A stretch of DNA of 64,000 bases, taken from positions 104,360 through 168,359 of the forward strand of contig NZ_QJOW01000005.1 in assembly GCF_009184545.1 (NCBI RefSeq), given 5' to 3'. The position numbers were made by a program, and so were the translations under genes. The stretch is from Halosegnis rubeus (lineage in GTDB: Archaea > Halobacteriota > Halobacteria > Halobacteriales > Haloarculaceae). The notes under the pieces are model-generated. The model did not search any database. It saw only the letters and a list, made by a program, of their open reading frames with translations, and was not told the origin of the DNA. This document shows, in pieces, positions 41,158 to 48,722 of the stretch; position 1 is the stretch's first letter; every line of letters begins with the position of its first letter.

Positions 41158-42159
41158 ATGTCCCTCAAGCTGGGCTCCAGCGCCAGCACCGCCCGCGAAA
41201 TCGCCGCCGCCAGACAGGTAGACTACGTGGCGTTTCTGCATCGAGCGCCGTTTGTCGTCGACGCTGTCGACCTCGGCTTCCTTCCCGGCTTTCGCGAGGA
41301 CTGTGGGTACCAGGAGGCGCAGTATCAGAACCTTAGCCTCCCCGTCGGGATGCTCGACAATAATTTCCGGAATCCCGATCTGGAGCGGTTCGTCGACCGT
41401 TTCTTCGAGTACGAACCCCAGGTCGGGGTCATCGGGGACGTCCACGAAATCGACGACGTCGACGCCCACGTCGCTGCGGCTCGCGAGATCCAAGCGAGCT
41501 ATCCCGAGGCCGAGCTCATCGTCGTTCCGAAGTCCCAAGCAGTAATCGACGCGATCCCCGAGACCCTCGTCCTCGGGTATTCACGCGGATACGCCGACCG
41601 CCTGGCCCACGAGTTCTCCGACCCAGCCGATTGGAGAGGGCGGCGCGTCCACATCCTCGGCGGGAGTCCGCCCAAGCAGCTCGATGCCATTCGACAGCTG
41701 ACCCGACCGACACTCAAGGACGAGCCACCAGCCGACATCGTCGGCGTCGACTGGAACGGGCTGCATCGCGGCGCGCAGTTCGGTGAGTTCTGGACGGCCG
41801 ACGGCTGGGACGACAGCGGTCGCGACGCCGACCACGTCACCGTGCGAAAGACGGTGCGACACAGCCTCGCTCGCGTCCGTGAGTTTTGGAGGACCCACGG
41901 AATCTGGCCCGAAACGACACCGCAAGACGAGGGGCTCGACGTCGAGTACGAGGGTCCGAGTCCTGCCGATCTCGAGGACGCCGCCTGTACCGAGTGCGGG
42001 ACGAACGTCTGGCGAACTCGCCGCTGCCCGTACGTGGCCGAATACGATACCGGCGCTATCTGTGGATACTGCAGCTACGAGTGCTACTTCAGCCACCGTC
42101 ATCGAAACAACCTGGAGGAGATCGCAGGCGAACAGAGCGTCTACCTCCCGCCGGCGTGA
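41158..42159 (+). CDS. TGT-superfamily-like (DUF6610-type) protein with zinc-binding tail
   Basis: A 333-residue protein. The sequence runs VAFLHRAPFVVDAVDLGFLPG, LSLPVGMLDN, VGVIGDVHEIDDVDAH, ELIVVPKSQAVIDAIP, LVLGYSRGYA and VHILGGSPPKQLDAI. These are the successive strands of the DUF6610/tRNA-guanine-transglycosylase-like barrel, including the LGGSPPKQ turn. Related phage and plasmid proteins (DpdA and relatives) insert 7-deazaguanines into DNA. Residues 280-310 contain CTECGT, CGYCSYEC, a zinc-binding tail. No preQ0 pathway genes are visible nearby, so its substrate is uncertain. Both repeated regulatory elements precede it. Confidence 0.55.
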   Translation: MSLKLGSSASTAREIAAARQVDYVAFLHRAPFVVDAVDLGFLPGFREDCGYQEAQYQNLSLPVGMLDNNFRNPDLERFVDRFFEYEPQVGVIGDVHEIDDVDAHVAAAREIQASYPEAELIVVPKSQAVIDAIPETLVLGYSRGYADRLAHEFSDPADWRGRRVHILGGSPPKQLDAIRQLTRPTLKDEPPADIVGVDWNGLHRGAQFGEFWTADGWDDSGRDADHVTVRKTVRHSLARVREFWRTHGIWPETTPQDEGLDVEYEGPSPADLEDAACTECGTNVWRTRRCPYVAEYDTGAICGYCSYECYFSHRHRNNLEEIAGEQSVYLPPA

Positions 42160-42179
42160 CTTCGCGACCTGTTTTTCGT

Positions 42180-42200
42180 GCCCCCAGAGAGGGCGAGGGC
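42180..42200 (+). promoter_or_regulatory. Leader hairpin element (copy 12)
   Basis: CTGTTTTTCG box, arm GCCC, loop CCAGAGAGGGCGA, arm GGGC; the left arm can alternatively pair with GGGC at 42191-42194. The ribosome site GAGGTGA for the next gene lies at 42218-42224. Confidence 0.6.
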
Positions 42201-42230
42201 TCCTCCGAAAGCTCTCAGAGGTGACTTCCA

Positions 42231-42578
42231 GTGAGTCAACAACAGAGTCCCGACAACGTCTCAATCGACGATATCCCGGTCGATATCGACAACACGCAAT
42301 CAGCGGAGATCGATCCCGCCGACGTCCCCGACGAAATCGAGTCCATCACCCGTGGGCTCGCCGGTGAGCAGCCGCCGACGAATCCTATAGTGGTTCTCAA
42401 AGCGGCCCGGTGGTGGTATCTACACGGCAAGGGCGGGACAGATCCCGCCTTCCAGTGGGCCATCGAGTGGACACGTCACCTTGCGACCGACACGCCCAGC
42501 GACGTTGAGCGGTTCGACGAGTTCCTCGAGTACCTCGTTACGGTCGGCTTCGCTGACGAATGCCACGAGCTCCGCTGA
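42231..42578 (+). CDS. Small acidic protein of the cassette series
   Basis: A 115-residue protein starting at the GTG at 42231, supported by GAGGTGA 6 bases upstream. The first 45 residues are Asp-rich and disordered; the remainder is helical with VVLKAARWWYLHGKGG near residue 53. Upstream of the ArdC-like gene. Function unknown. Confidence 0.65.
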   Translation: MSQQQSPDNVSIDDIPVDIDNTQSAEIDPADVPDEIESITRGLAGEQPPTNPIVVLKAARWWYLHGKGGTDPAFQWAIEWTRHLATDTPSDVERFDEFLEYLVTVGFADECHELR

Positions 42579-42599
42579 CCGACAGACCGGTTTTTTGAA

Positions 42600-42619
42600 C
42601 GCCCCTGAGGGGTGCGGCG
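42600..42619 (+). promoter_or_regulatory. Leader hairpin element (copy 13)
   Basis: GGTTTTTTGAA box, arm CGCC, loop CCTGAGGGGTGC, arm GGCG. A second outer pairing, CAGACCG (42583-42589) with CGGTCTG (42620-42626), encloses both the T-run and the hairpin. Confidence 0.65.
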
Positions 42620-42665
42620 CGGTCTGAACAGACGCAGTCGTCGTGAACTCGATTCGGTGATCACG

Positions 42666-43604
42666 ATGTCTACGACCAGAGACTCGTCGGTCTCCTTCGA
42701 CCAGACCGACACGCGATCAGACGAGATGAACAGTACCATCGAACAGTGGATCGACGACCTCGTCGCCGGCGTCGACGACGCGCAGGCCAGCGAAGAGTTC
42801 CAAGAGTGGCTCGATGTCCAGAGTCGTTTCCACGACTACTCCTACCGGAACACGCTCCTCATCAAGCGGCAGTGTCCCGAGGCGAGCCGGGTGGCGGGCT
42901 ACCGTACGTGGCAGGAGGAGTTCGACCGCCACGTCACGGAGGGCGAGTCGGCCATCTGGATCTGGGCGCCGATCATCACCAAGCAGTGCCCGGAATGCGA
43001 GAACTCGCCGAGCTACCATGAGGACAGCGACTGTGACTACGATGAGACGCCGCCCGAGGAGTGGTCCGAGGGCCTGGTCGGGTTCAAGCCTGCGCCGGTG
43101 TTCGACGTCTCTCAGACCGAAGGCGAACCGCTTCCTGATCTCGATACGGAAGCCACCGGGGACGCCGGCGACCTCGTCGAACAGTTGACTGCCGCCGCTG
43201 ACGACCTCGGCGTGACGGTGCGGATCGTTCCAGCCGAGGAGTGGACCCACGGCGAGGCGAAAGGCATCTGCGAGCAGCTGAGCCTCGTCGACGTTCAGCC
43301 GCTCGTTGAGGTGCGTGATCGGGAGAACGAGGCCGACCTTGCGCGGACGCTGATCCACGAGTACGCACACGCCCTGCTCCACTTCGACGTCGACGACGAC
43401 ACCGAGCGGTCGAAACGCGAAGTCGAGGCTGAAGCCGTCGCGTACGTCGTCGGGCGCTACTGCGGGCTCGACACCAGTGGGTCGGCGTTCTACCTCGCTG
43501 CGTGGGAGTCGGACGATTCCGAGGTCGTTCGCGAGCGCCTCGGACGGATCAGTTCCACAGCAGAAGAGCTCATCGACGTGCTCGAAGGCGAATCATCGTC
43601 CTAA
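42666..43604 (+). CDS. ArdC-like antirestriction protein (ssDNA-binding domain plus zincin)
   Basis: A 312-residue protein. Residues 15-105 match the ArdC N-terminal domain: WIDDLVAGVDDAQ, FHDYSYRNTLLIKRQCPEAS, GYRTWQEEFDRHV, and an IWIWAP strand. A CPECEN/DCDYDE insertion follows. Residues 160-260 hold the metallopeptidase-like domain with LIHEYAHALLHF (HExxH) and a downstream EAEAVAYVV helix supplying the third ligand. ArdC proteins travel with conjugative plasmids and shield incoming single strands from restriction. The start at 42666 has GGTGATCA upstream. Confidence 0.8.
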   Translation: MSTTRDSSVSFDQTDTRSDEMNSTIEQWIDDLVAGVDDAQASEEFQEWLDVQSRFHDYSYRNTLLIKRQCPEASRVAGYRTWQEEFDRHVTEGESAIWIWAPIITKQCPECENSPSYHEDSDCDYDETPPEEWSEGLVGFKPAPVFDVSQTEGEPLPDLDTEATGDAGDLVEQLTAAADDLGVTVRIVPAEEWTHGEAKGICEQLSLVDVQPLVEVRDRENEADLARTLIHEYAHALLHFDVDDDTERSKREVEAEAVAYVVGRYCGLDTSGSAFYLAAWESDDSEVVRERLGRISSTAEELIDVLEGESSS

Positions 43605-43609
43605 CACAG

Positions 43610-43651
43610 TTAACCAACAGAGTGATGGATTCCTTCCGTTCTGTTGGTTAA
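43610..43651. promoter_or_regulatory. TTAACCAACA dyad (copy 4)
   Basis: Arms TTAACCAACAG (43610-43620) and CTGTTGGTTAA (43641-43651), 42 bases end to end, followed after one G by the T5 box of leader hairpin copy 14. Confidence 0.8.
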
Positions 43652-43659
43652 GTTTTTCA

Positions 43660-43683
43660 GCGCCCGCCTAGGGGCGGAGGCGC
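43660..43683 (+). promoter_or_regulatory. Leader hairpin element (copy 14)
   Basis: AAGTTTTTCA box, arm GCGCC, loop CGCCTAGGGGCGGA, arm GGCGC; the loop itself can form CGCC/GGCG around TAGG, giving a nine-pair stem with a GA bulge. The ATG at 43704 is 20 bases downstream. Confidence 0.65.
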
Positions 43684-43703
43684 ATTCAGACCTCCGTCGA
43701 ATA

Positions 43704-44531
43704 ATGACTGAACCCTATCTCACGACGGTCCTCGAGGAAGCCGAGCACGTTGCCAAGCAACACGACCAGGTCGCTCGAACGACGGACAATCAAGCCCACG
43801 AGTACCTCCGATACGCCGTCCTCCGGGTGCTCGAAGGCGAGTCGGACCACCTCCCAGCAGACTGGACGCCGATCGACGGCGTGACCGTCGGCTACGGGAG
43901 CGACGATGCGATGTACGACAGCTGGGGCTCCAGCGAAGACTGGTGGGAGACCGTGCCGCCGCAAGAAGGGTGTACCCGATTCCGGGTGTTCTTTCCGGAC
44001 GACCACCAGACGGTCCCCCGCGACATCGTCGACGTGATGGCCGCGCTCGGTGCCTGGCGCGTCTGGACCGGGAACGCAGCGGCGTGCGGCTCCTACGACC
44101 ATCGCGAGCGCCGCGAAGTCCACTACCTGTGGCCGGAAGGCCATCCGGTGGAGGAAGTGCTCCACGAGCGGCTCAGTGGCCCTGCGGAAGCCGTCGCTCC
44201 CGACGGGGGCCGAACGGGCGACGTTCGGGACCGACTGGTCGTCGACGAGAACGCACAGTCGAAGGACGATCTCGAGCCCCGCACGAAGCGTGCCGTCGCC
44301 GAAGCGATGGACATCTCGCTCCTCTCGAAAGGTGGCCGCTACGAGGTGCAGTCCGCGTCCGGCAACAGGTACGAAGTCGACGTCATCGACGAATCGTGTA
44401 CCTGTCCCGACTGGCAGCAACGTTCACCCGAGGGCGGCTGCAAGCACCTGCGCCGCGTCGATTACGAGATCAAACGAGGTCGCGTGCCCCGACCAGACGG
44501 CCGCCTTCCTTCCCCGCAGGGTAGTGATTGA
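43704..44531 (+). CDS. SWIM zinc-finger protein
   Basis: A 275-residue protein. The C-terminal region carries a SWIM motif, CTCPDWQQRSPEGGCKHLRRV (CxCx..CxH), preceded by GGRYEVQSASGNRYEVDV. The first 170 residues are unassigned, with Trp-rich strands (YDSWGSSEDWWETVP). SWIM domains bind DNA or proteins and occur beside recombination and transposon proteins. Both regulatory elements precede it. It is convergent with the toxin-antitoxin-like pair, with one base between. Confidence 0.75.
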   Translation: MTEPYLTTVLEEAEHVAKQHDQVARTTDNQAHEYLRYAVLRVLEGESDHLPADWTPIDGVTVGYGSDDAMYDSWGSSEDWWETVPPQEGCTRFRVFFPDDHQTVPRDIVDVMAALGAWRVWTGNAAACGSYDHRERREVHYLWPEGHPVEEVLHERLSGPAEAVAPDGGRTGDVRDRLVVDENAQSKDDLEPRTKRAVAEAMDISLLSKGGRYEVQSASGNRYEVDVIDESCTCPDWQQRSPEGGCKHLRRVDYEIKRGRVPRPDGRLPSPQGSD

Positions 44532-44532
44532 G

Positions 44533-45336
44533 CTACTCCACGGGATGGACTGTGTCGCCATCTCGACGGACCCGGTCGAACGTTGAGAGATACGCAATCC
44601 GGTCGTGAACCTCGTCGGTATCCATCTCCAGTTCGGCGGCCAGTTCGTCGACGGTCATCGGCTCGTCGAGTGCTTGGAGGACTTCGAGCCCCCGGTAGTA
44701 CCTGTTCGTCAGTTCCTGAACGCGCCCCTCGATCGGCGTGGTCACTCCGTACCGCTCCTCGAGTTCGACCAGGGCCTCGTTCGCGAACGTGGCGAACTGA
44801 TCATCCTCCAGGCGTTCGATCTGGGTTTCGAGTTCATCCCGGACGACGTCGTATTCGAGGCCGGCCTGCACGAGCATATTCATGTCCTCGATGTCGTCAT
44901 CGCGGCCTGCGATTGCCTTGAACAGGAAGATATCCTCGTTGCTGACCAGCCGGACCGTCAGTCGATCCGTGTCGAGGAACGGCTCGCTGCGCTCTTGCAT
45001 CCCATCGGTGAGCACGAGCTTGTTCGCGACCTGCTGGTTGAAGATATCGAGGCGGCACCCGTCGTCGTTCTCGACGCAGCTCGTCGCGCCAAGCGCCCGG
45101 TAATCTGGATCCAGCGACTGGACCTCCGCATACCCGAGGTCCATCAGGACCGCCCACAACTGCCCGTATGCGTCGCCATCCGGGACGACCAGGTCGATGT
45201 CTTTCGTCGCCCCCTTGAGGTCGCGCAGCGACATCGCGCCACCACCGATCAGGTAGACCGTGAGCGGTTCAGATAGGCCATCTCCGATCCGCTGGAACTC
45301 GTTCTCGATGTACTCGCGTCCGAATGTGGGTCTCAT
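44533..45336 (-). CDS. Nucleotidyltransferase-fold protein, probable toxin-antitoxin member
   Basis: A 267-residue protein. Residues 25-55 carry the nucleotidyltransferase motif: LIGGGAMSLRDLKGATKDIDLVV (GG...S then DxD). Residues 100-160 follow the pattern of DUF6036/AbiEii-like proteins (LDIFNQQVANKLVL, VRLVSNEDIFLFKAIAGRDDDIEDM). The C-terminus is a small winged helix (TVDELAAELEMDTDEVHDRI). Its start overlaps the stop of the regulator gene upstream by 4 bases. Such pairs act as toxin-antitoxin or abortive-infection modules and stabilise plasmids. Confidence 0.7.
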   Translation of the reverse strand: MRPTFGREYIENEFQRIGDGLSEPLTVYLIGGGAMSLRDLKGATKDIDLVVPDGDAYGQLWAVLMDLGYAEVQSLDPDYRALGATSCVENDDGCRLDIFNQQVANKLVLTDGMQERSEPFLDTDRLTVRLVSNEDIFLFKAIAGRDDDIEDMNMLVQAGLEYDVVRDELETQIERLEDDQFATFANEALVELEERYGVTTPIEGRVQELTNRYYRGLEVLQALDEPMTVDELAAELEMDTDEVHDRIAYLSTFDRVRRDGDTVHPVE

Positions 45337-46259
45337 TGTGGTAGTGGCACCTCGTAGTCAGCCGCCAGCTCCTGGAACTCGTCCCACGCCGGGAGCTGCT
45401 CGTCATCAACCTCGCCGTACGTCTCGAGGTAGCGGAGCAGGGCGTCGATTTCGTCTTCGAGACCATACTTCGCCGCCTGCTCTCGGAGGTCCGCCTCGTC
45501 GACGTCGACGTGGCTGAGCAGGAGGAGACAGTACGAGCGGTGGCGGCTGCCGTCGTCGATCAGTAGCGTGTGACAACAAAGTTCCGCCGGCGAGACTGCG
45601 TCGAGATCCTCGGAGTAGACGTAGTAGCGGTGACCGGTGAGCAGGAACTGGAGGTCGAAGGCCGCGAATCGAGCGAGGCCGGTTTCGTGGAACCCCTCTG
45701 CCTCGATCTCCGTTTCGGCCTGCGCGAGGAATTCGTCGTAGTCCTCCCAGAGAATTGTCCCCTTTGGGGCGACGGCTTCGAGGCGTTGACGATGCAGATG
45801 GTGTGCGAGTTCACGGGCGAACTCGTGGAGACGGTCGAAGTCGGCGTTGAACTCGTAGTGGCCGTCGGCCGTCCCGACGAGCCCACGGTCGCGAAACCGC
45901 TTGAGGACCCGGTTGACCGTGTTGCGGTAGTTGTCGCTCCGGTCGGCGATCTCGGAGACGGTTCGCGGCTGGTCGAGGTAGTACAGCACCTCGAGTGCCT
46001 TGCCGGTCAGTAGCTCGGGGAAGTCAATGTGGGAGTGCTGACGAACGAGGTCCTGATAGAGCTCAACGGCGCGAGCATCCGACGGGATAACTCGTTTTCG
46101 CCGGCCGTCGCGTTCCGTGTAGACGAGCCCCTTCTCGACGAGGTCGGCGACGGCACGGGAGAGGTAGCTCTCGCTGTGGTCGAGCTTCGTCGCGAGTTCG
46201 GAGATCGTGTCGCCGCGGTCGACCGTGGCGAGGACCTCGAGTTCGATGCGCCGGAGCAC
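45333..46259 (-). CDS. Winged-helix regulator/antitoxin paired with the nucleotidyltransferase
   Basis: A 308-residue protein with two winged helices in tandem: residues 3-55 (LATVDRGDTISELATKLDHSESYLSRAVADL) and residues 85-130 (VLYYLDQPRTVSEIADRSDNYRNTVNRVL). A long C-terminal domain follows with a strand-rich core (FDLQFLLTGHRYYVYSED) and Cys pair CC near residue 232. It begins the minus-strand operon, and the intergenic region upstream holds dyad copy 5, which may be its operator. Repressor/antitoxin role inferred from gene order. Confidence 0.7.
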   Translation of the reverse strand: MLRRIELEVLATVDRGDTISELATKLDHSESYLSRAVADLVEKGLVYTERDGRRKRVIPSDARAVELYQDLVRQHSHIDFPELLTGKALEVLYYLDQPRTVSEIADRSDNYRNTVNRVLKRFRDRGLVGTADGHYEFNADFDRLHEFARELAHHLHRQRLEAVAPKGTILWEDYDEFLAQAETEIEAEGFHETGLARFAAFDLQFLLTGHRYYVYSEDLDAVSPAELCCHTLLIDDGSRHRSYCLLLLSHVDVDEADLREQAAKYGLEDEIDALLRYLETYGEVDDEQLPAWDEFQELAADYEVPLPQ

Positions 46260-46342
46260 GGTGTAACATAGTACGAAACTTGCATATAAAGAAGTTTCGA
46301 GTAGTGTTACAGTCAGCAGGCACGAGAGTCGTCTCCATCGTC

Positions 46343-46383
46343 TTAACCAACAAAACTATGGATTCGTGGGCCGTGTTGGTTAA
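46343..46383. promoter_or_regulatory. TTAACCAACA dyad (copy 5)
   Basis: Arms TTAACCAACA (46343-46352) and TGTTGGTTAA (46374-46383), 41 bases end to end, between the divergent regulator gene and the gene at 46398, 14 bases before the latter's ATG. Confidence 0.8.
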
Positions 46384-46397
46384 CACGAGAGTAGCCG

Positions 46398-46721
46398 ATG
46401 TCCTACGAACCCCCGACCCCACCGGCGAACCTCCCGACGGAGATCGTCAACACGCTCAACGAGTCGGACCCGGAGCAGCTCCGAGACGTTGCGACGTACG
46501 CTGAGGCGCTCGCCGAGCACAAGGAACGAGAGGCCCGTATCGAGGAGTCGGCAGATCAAGAAGAGGTCGAAGAACGACCAGACGATCTTCCGGACGACGT
46601 CCCGGCCAAAGCAACGATCACGATCAAGGAAATCAACGACAATCGCTACTACTACTGGCAGTGGCGGGAGGGAGAGAAGATTCGTTCTCAGTACAAGGGT
46701 CCGGTCAACCCGGACGAGTAA
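46398..46721 (+). CDS. Small protein ending in a YYYWQWREGEKIRSQYKGP motif
   Basis: A 107-residue protein: acidic helical first half (residues 15-60) and a C-terminal beta hairpin with Tyr/Trp-rich strands and basic residues (KATITIKEINDNRYYYW, then KIRSQYKGP). The end resembles a small domain (DUF6788-like in my memory) often found on mobile elements and thought to bind DNA. It is adjacent to the replication origin and controlled from the dyad region, so an accessory replication or partition role is possible but unproven. Confidence 0.6.
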   Translation: MSYEPPTPPANLPTEIVNTLNESDPEQLRDVATYAEALAEHKEREARIEESADQEEVEERPDDLPDDVPAKATITIKEINDNRYYYWQWREGEKIRSQYKGPVNPDE

Positions 46722-46743
46722 AACTCGATGATGGAGGACACCC

Positions 46744-47299
46744 ACCCCACGTTTCCGTCGTAACTGGATGTTGGTGGAGGGGGTAGCGCTGATTTCGAAG
46801 GGACCACACCCCCCGCGTTTCCGTCGTTTCTCCACGACGGCATAGGGAGAGGCTACGATAGCGGTATGCAGCTACTAATTCTGTTGACCTAGAACCAATC
46901 TAGAGAAGAACTAACTTCTTCAACACATAGATTAAAGTAGTATAGCCGAGAAACGCTCATTAAGTGAACTTCAACCAAGGAGGGGGCGAAGTACTTCGCC
47001 CCCTCAGATGAAACGATCCTTCCCAGCTGCTTCTGTAGGCGGCCAGTATTGGACGGCTAGGCCGCTCTCGTCTTTGGTATCCCGTCGTGGATGTCTTCTT
47101 CGAGTCCCCTCCCACCTGTTCGGTGATTACGACGGAAACGTGGGGTGTGTGGGTTCGGGATTCGACAACAACGCGCCGCTTCCGTCTATGGGTTTCCTCT
47201 CTCACGTCGGAAACGCGGCTATATTGTCAGCAATCCAATTCCCCCGAATGACGGCATTTTCCGGCTGATATCGGACAAGGAACGTCGGAAACGTGGGGT
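46744..47299. other. Replication origin region: ORB-like boxes flanking an AT-rich unwinding segment
   Basis: Upstream of orc1/cdc6, box sequence ACGACGGAAACGTGGGGT and close variants occur inverted at 46744-46761 and 46808-46827, and forward at 47129-47146, 47204-47218 (degenerate) and 47282-47299. Between the opposing sets, 46855-46975 is distinctly AT-rich and fits a duplex-unwinding element. The GGAAAC core with a terminal G-run matches haloarchaeal origin recognition boxes. The whole region to 47350 has no gene. Confidence 0.8.
46980..47005. repeat. 26-bp perfect palindrome inside the origin
   Basis: The halves 46980-46992 and 46993-47005 are exact reverse complements (GAGGGGGCGAAGT and partner), with no loop. 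It marks the right edge of the AT-rich segment and may be a cruciform or a binding site for a dimer. Confidence 0.75.
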
Positions 47300-47315
47300 G
47301 GCGTTCTCCACTAGA

Positions 47316-47344
47316 TTTATACTCCCCCCGCTCACACCGTGTGA
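47316..47344 (+). promoter_or_regulatory. orc1/cdc6 promoter: TATA box and 13-bp palindrome
   Basis: TTTATA at 47316-47321 stands 30 bases before the ATG at 47351, giving a nearly leaderless transcript. TCACAC C GTGTGA (47332-47344) lies between TATA box and start, where a bound repressor would block transcription. An ORB-like box ends 16 bases upstream of the TATA box, so initiator autoregulation is plausible. Confidence 0.65.
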
Positions 47345-47350
47345 TATTCA

Positions 47351-48583
47351 ATGACGCCCGACTCTTCACCCAGTTCTGTCGACGATCCACTCTTTGAATC
47401 CGGGCATCGCATCTTCGCGAACAAGGATCTCCTGAAAATCGGCCACGTGCCGGAGGCTGACCGGATCGTCGGTCGCGACGAGGAAATCTCGAAGCTCGCG
47501 AAACGTCTCAACGGTGCTGTCCACGGGTACTCCCCAGAAAACGTGATGATCTACGGGAAAACGGGGACTGGTAAATCTCTCGTTTCGAAACACGTCTGCC
47601 AACGAGCTCAGAATGCCGCTCAGGATGGCGTCGAGATTGGAACCGCGTATATCGACTGTGCTGAAGACAACACGGAGACTCAAGCAATCTCCTCACTGGC
47701 CGCGAAGCTGAACGATGAATCTTCGACTGGAATCTCCGTCCCCCATACCGGCCTCAGTACGTCGAAATACTACAAACTCCTCTGGAAGACGCTCGACGCT
47801 CAATTCGATTCTGTGATCATCATCCTCGACGAGATCGATCTGATGAACGACGACAGCGTGCTGATGAAGCTCTCGCGCGCTGAGGAGGCGGGAAAAATCG
47901 ACTGTAGCGTCGGTGTCATCGCGATCAGCAACAAGATCCAGTACGTCGACAACGTGAACGAGCGCGTGAAAAGCAGCTTCCAGCACAAGGAGCTGTTCTT
48001 CAAGCCATACGACGCCAACCAGTTACGGGAGATTATGTTCAACCGTGAGGACGCCTTCCAGGACGGCGTCCTTTCCGAGGACGTGATTCCGCTCTCGGCG
48101 GCCTTCGCCGCGCAGGAGCACGGTGACGCTCGGAAGGCGATCGACATTCTTCGCCACGCCGGGGAGGTCGCCTACGAGGCCGGAGCAGAGCAGGTGACGG
48201 AGGAACACGTCCGCCAGGCACAGCAGCACGCCGAAAAGGACCGGTTCAGAGAACTCGTGAACGGCGCACCCACGCAGGCGAAGGCGGCGTTGCTGGCGCT
48301 CACGGAGCTGAGTGTCAACAGCAACGACGATGCGTTCCTCACGAGTCGGGTGTACGACCAGTACGAACGCATCTGCAACCATCTCGATATGGATATCCTT
48401 TCCGTCCGCCGGTTCCGCGACATCCTGAAAGAGCAAGCCTTCCTCGGGGTTGTCGAAATCGAGAAGATCAACAAGGGGAGTGCGGGCGGCATCCACCTCC
48501 AGAACCGACTCATCGAAGATCCCCAGGTCGTCCGCGAAACGATCCTCGAGGACAGCCGGATGCAGGATTGGACTCGCGAGTAG
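47351..48583 (+). CDS. orc1/cdc6: Orc1/Cdc6 replication initiator
   Basis: A 410-residue AAA+ initiator of usual length. Walker A GKTGTGKS is near residue 72, Walker B IIILDEID near residue 155, and the sensor region SNKIQYVDNVNERV follows near residue 197. The C-terminal winged helix (about residues 320-400) reads VRRFRDILKEQAFLGVVEIE. It binds ORB boxes, melts the origin and loads MCM. The boxes on both sides of the gene make it the likely cognate initiator of this replicon. Its promoter looks self-regulated. Confidence 0.93.
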   Translation: MTPDSSPSSVDDPLFESGHRIFANKDLLKIGHVPEADRIVGRDEEISKLAKRLNGAVHGYSPENVMIYGKTGTGKSLVSKHVCQRAQNAAQDGVEIGTAYIDCAEDNTETQAISSLAAKLNDESSTGISVPHTGLSTSKYYKLLWKTLDAQFDSVIIILDEIDLMNDDSVLMKLSRAEEAGKIDCSVGVIAISNKIQYVDNVNERVKSSFQHKELFFKPYDANQLREIMFNREDAFQDGVLSEDVIPLSAAFAAQEHGDARKAIDILRHAGEVAYEAGAEQVTEEHVRQAQQHAEKDRFRELVNGAPTQAKAALLALTELSVNSNDDAFLTSRVYDQYERICNHLDMDILSVRRFRDILKEQAFLGVVEIEKINKGSAGGIHLQNRLIEDPQVVRETILEDSRMQDWTRE

Positions 48584-48610
48584 TGACCCCCTACTACTGA
48601 GTGGGTGCGG

Positions 48611-48714
48611 ACGACGGAAATCCGGGGTGGGGCGTGAGGAAACGACGGAAACGAGGGGGGTCGAAAATTACGTCGGAAACGTGGGGTTGGATCGAAACGA
48701 CGGAAACCAGGGGT
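48611..48714. repeat. Four direct ORB-like boxes downstream of orc1/cdc6
   Basis: Forward boxes at 48611-48628, 48642-48659, 48670-48687 and 48697-48714, with starts 31, 28 and 27 bases apart, share ACGACGGAAA or ACGTCGGAAA and end in a G-run (GGGGT or GGGGG). They occupy the whole gap between the convergent orc1 and polB genes. Confidence 0.8.
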
Positions 48715-48722
48715 GGGGTCCA

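Noticed and set aside
43610..43657. Dyad copy 4 followed by T5, read as an intrinsic terminator of the ArdC-like gene
   Set aside because: The other dyad copies lack an adjacent T-run, and two lie between divergent genes (46343 and 53953), so a common terminator role does not fit.
46744..48714. Repeated boxes considered as a CRISPR array
   Set aside because: The repeats are 18 bases, occur in both orientations, have variable spacing and surround an Orc1/Cdc6 gene; no cas genes are present.
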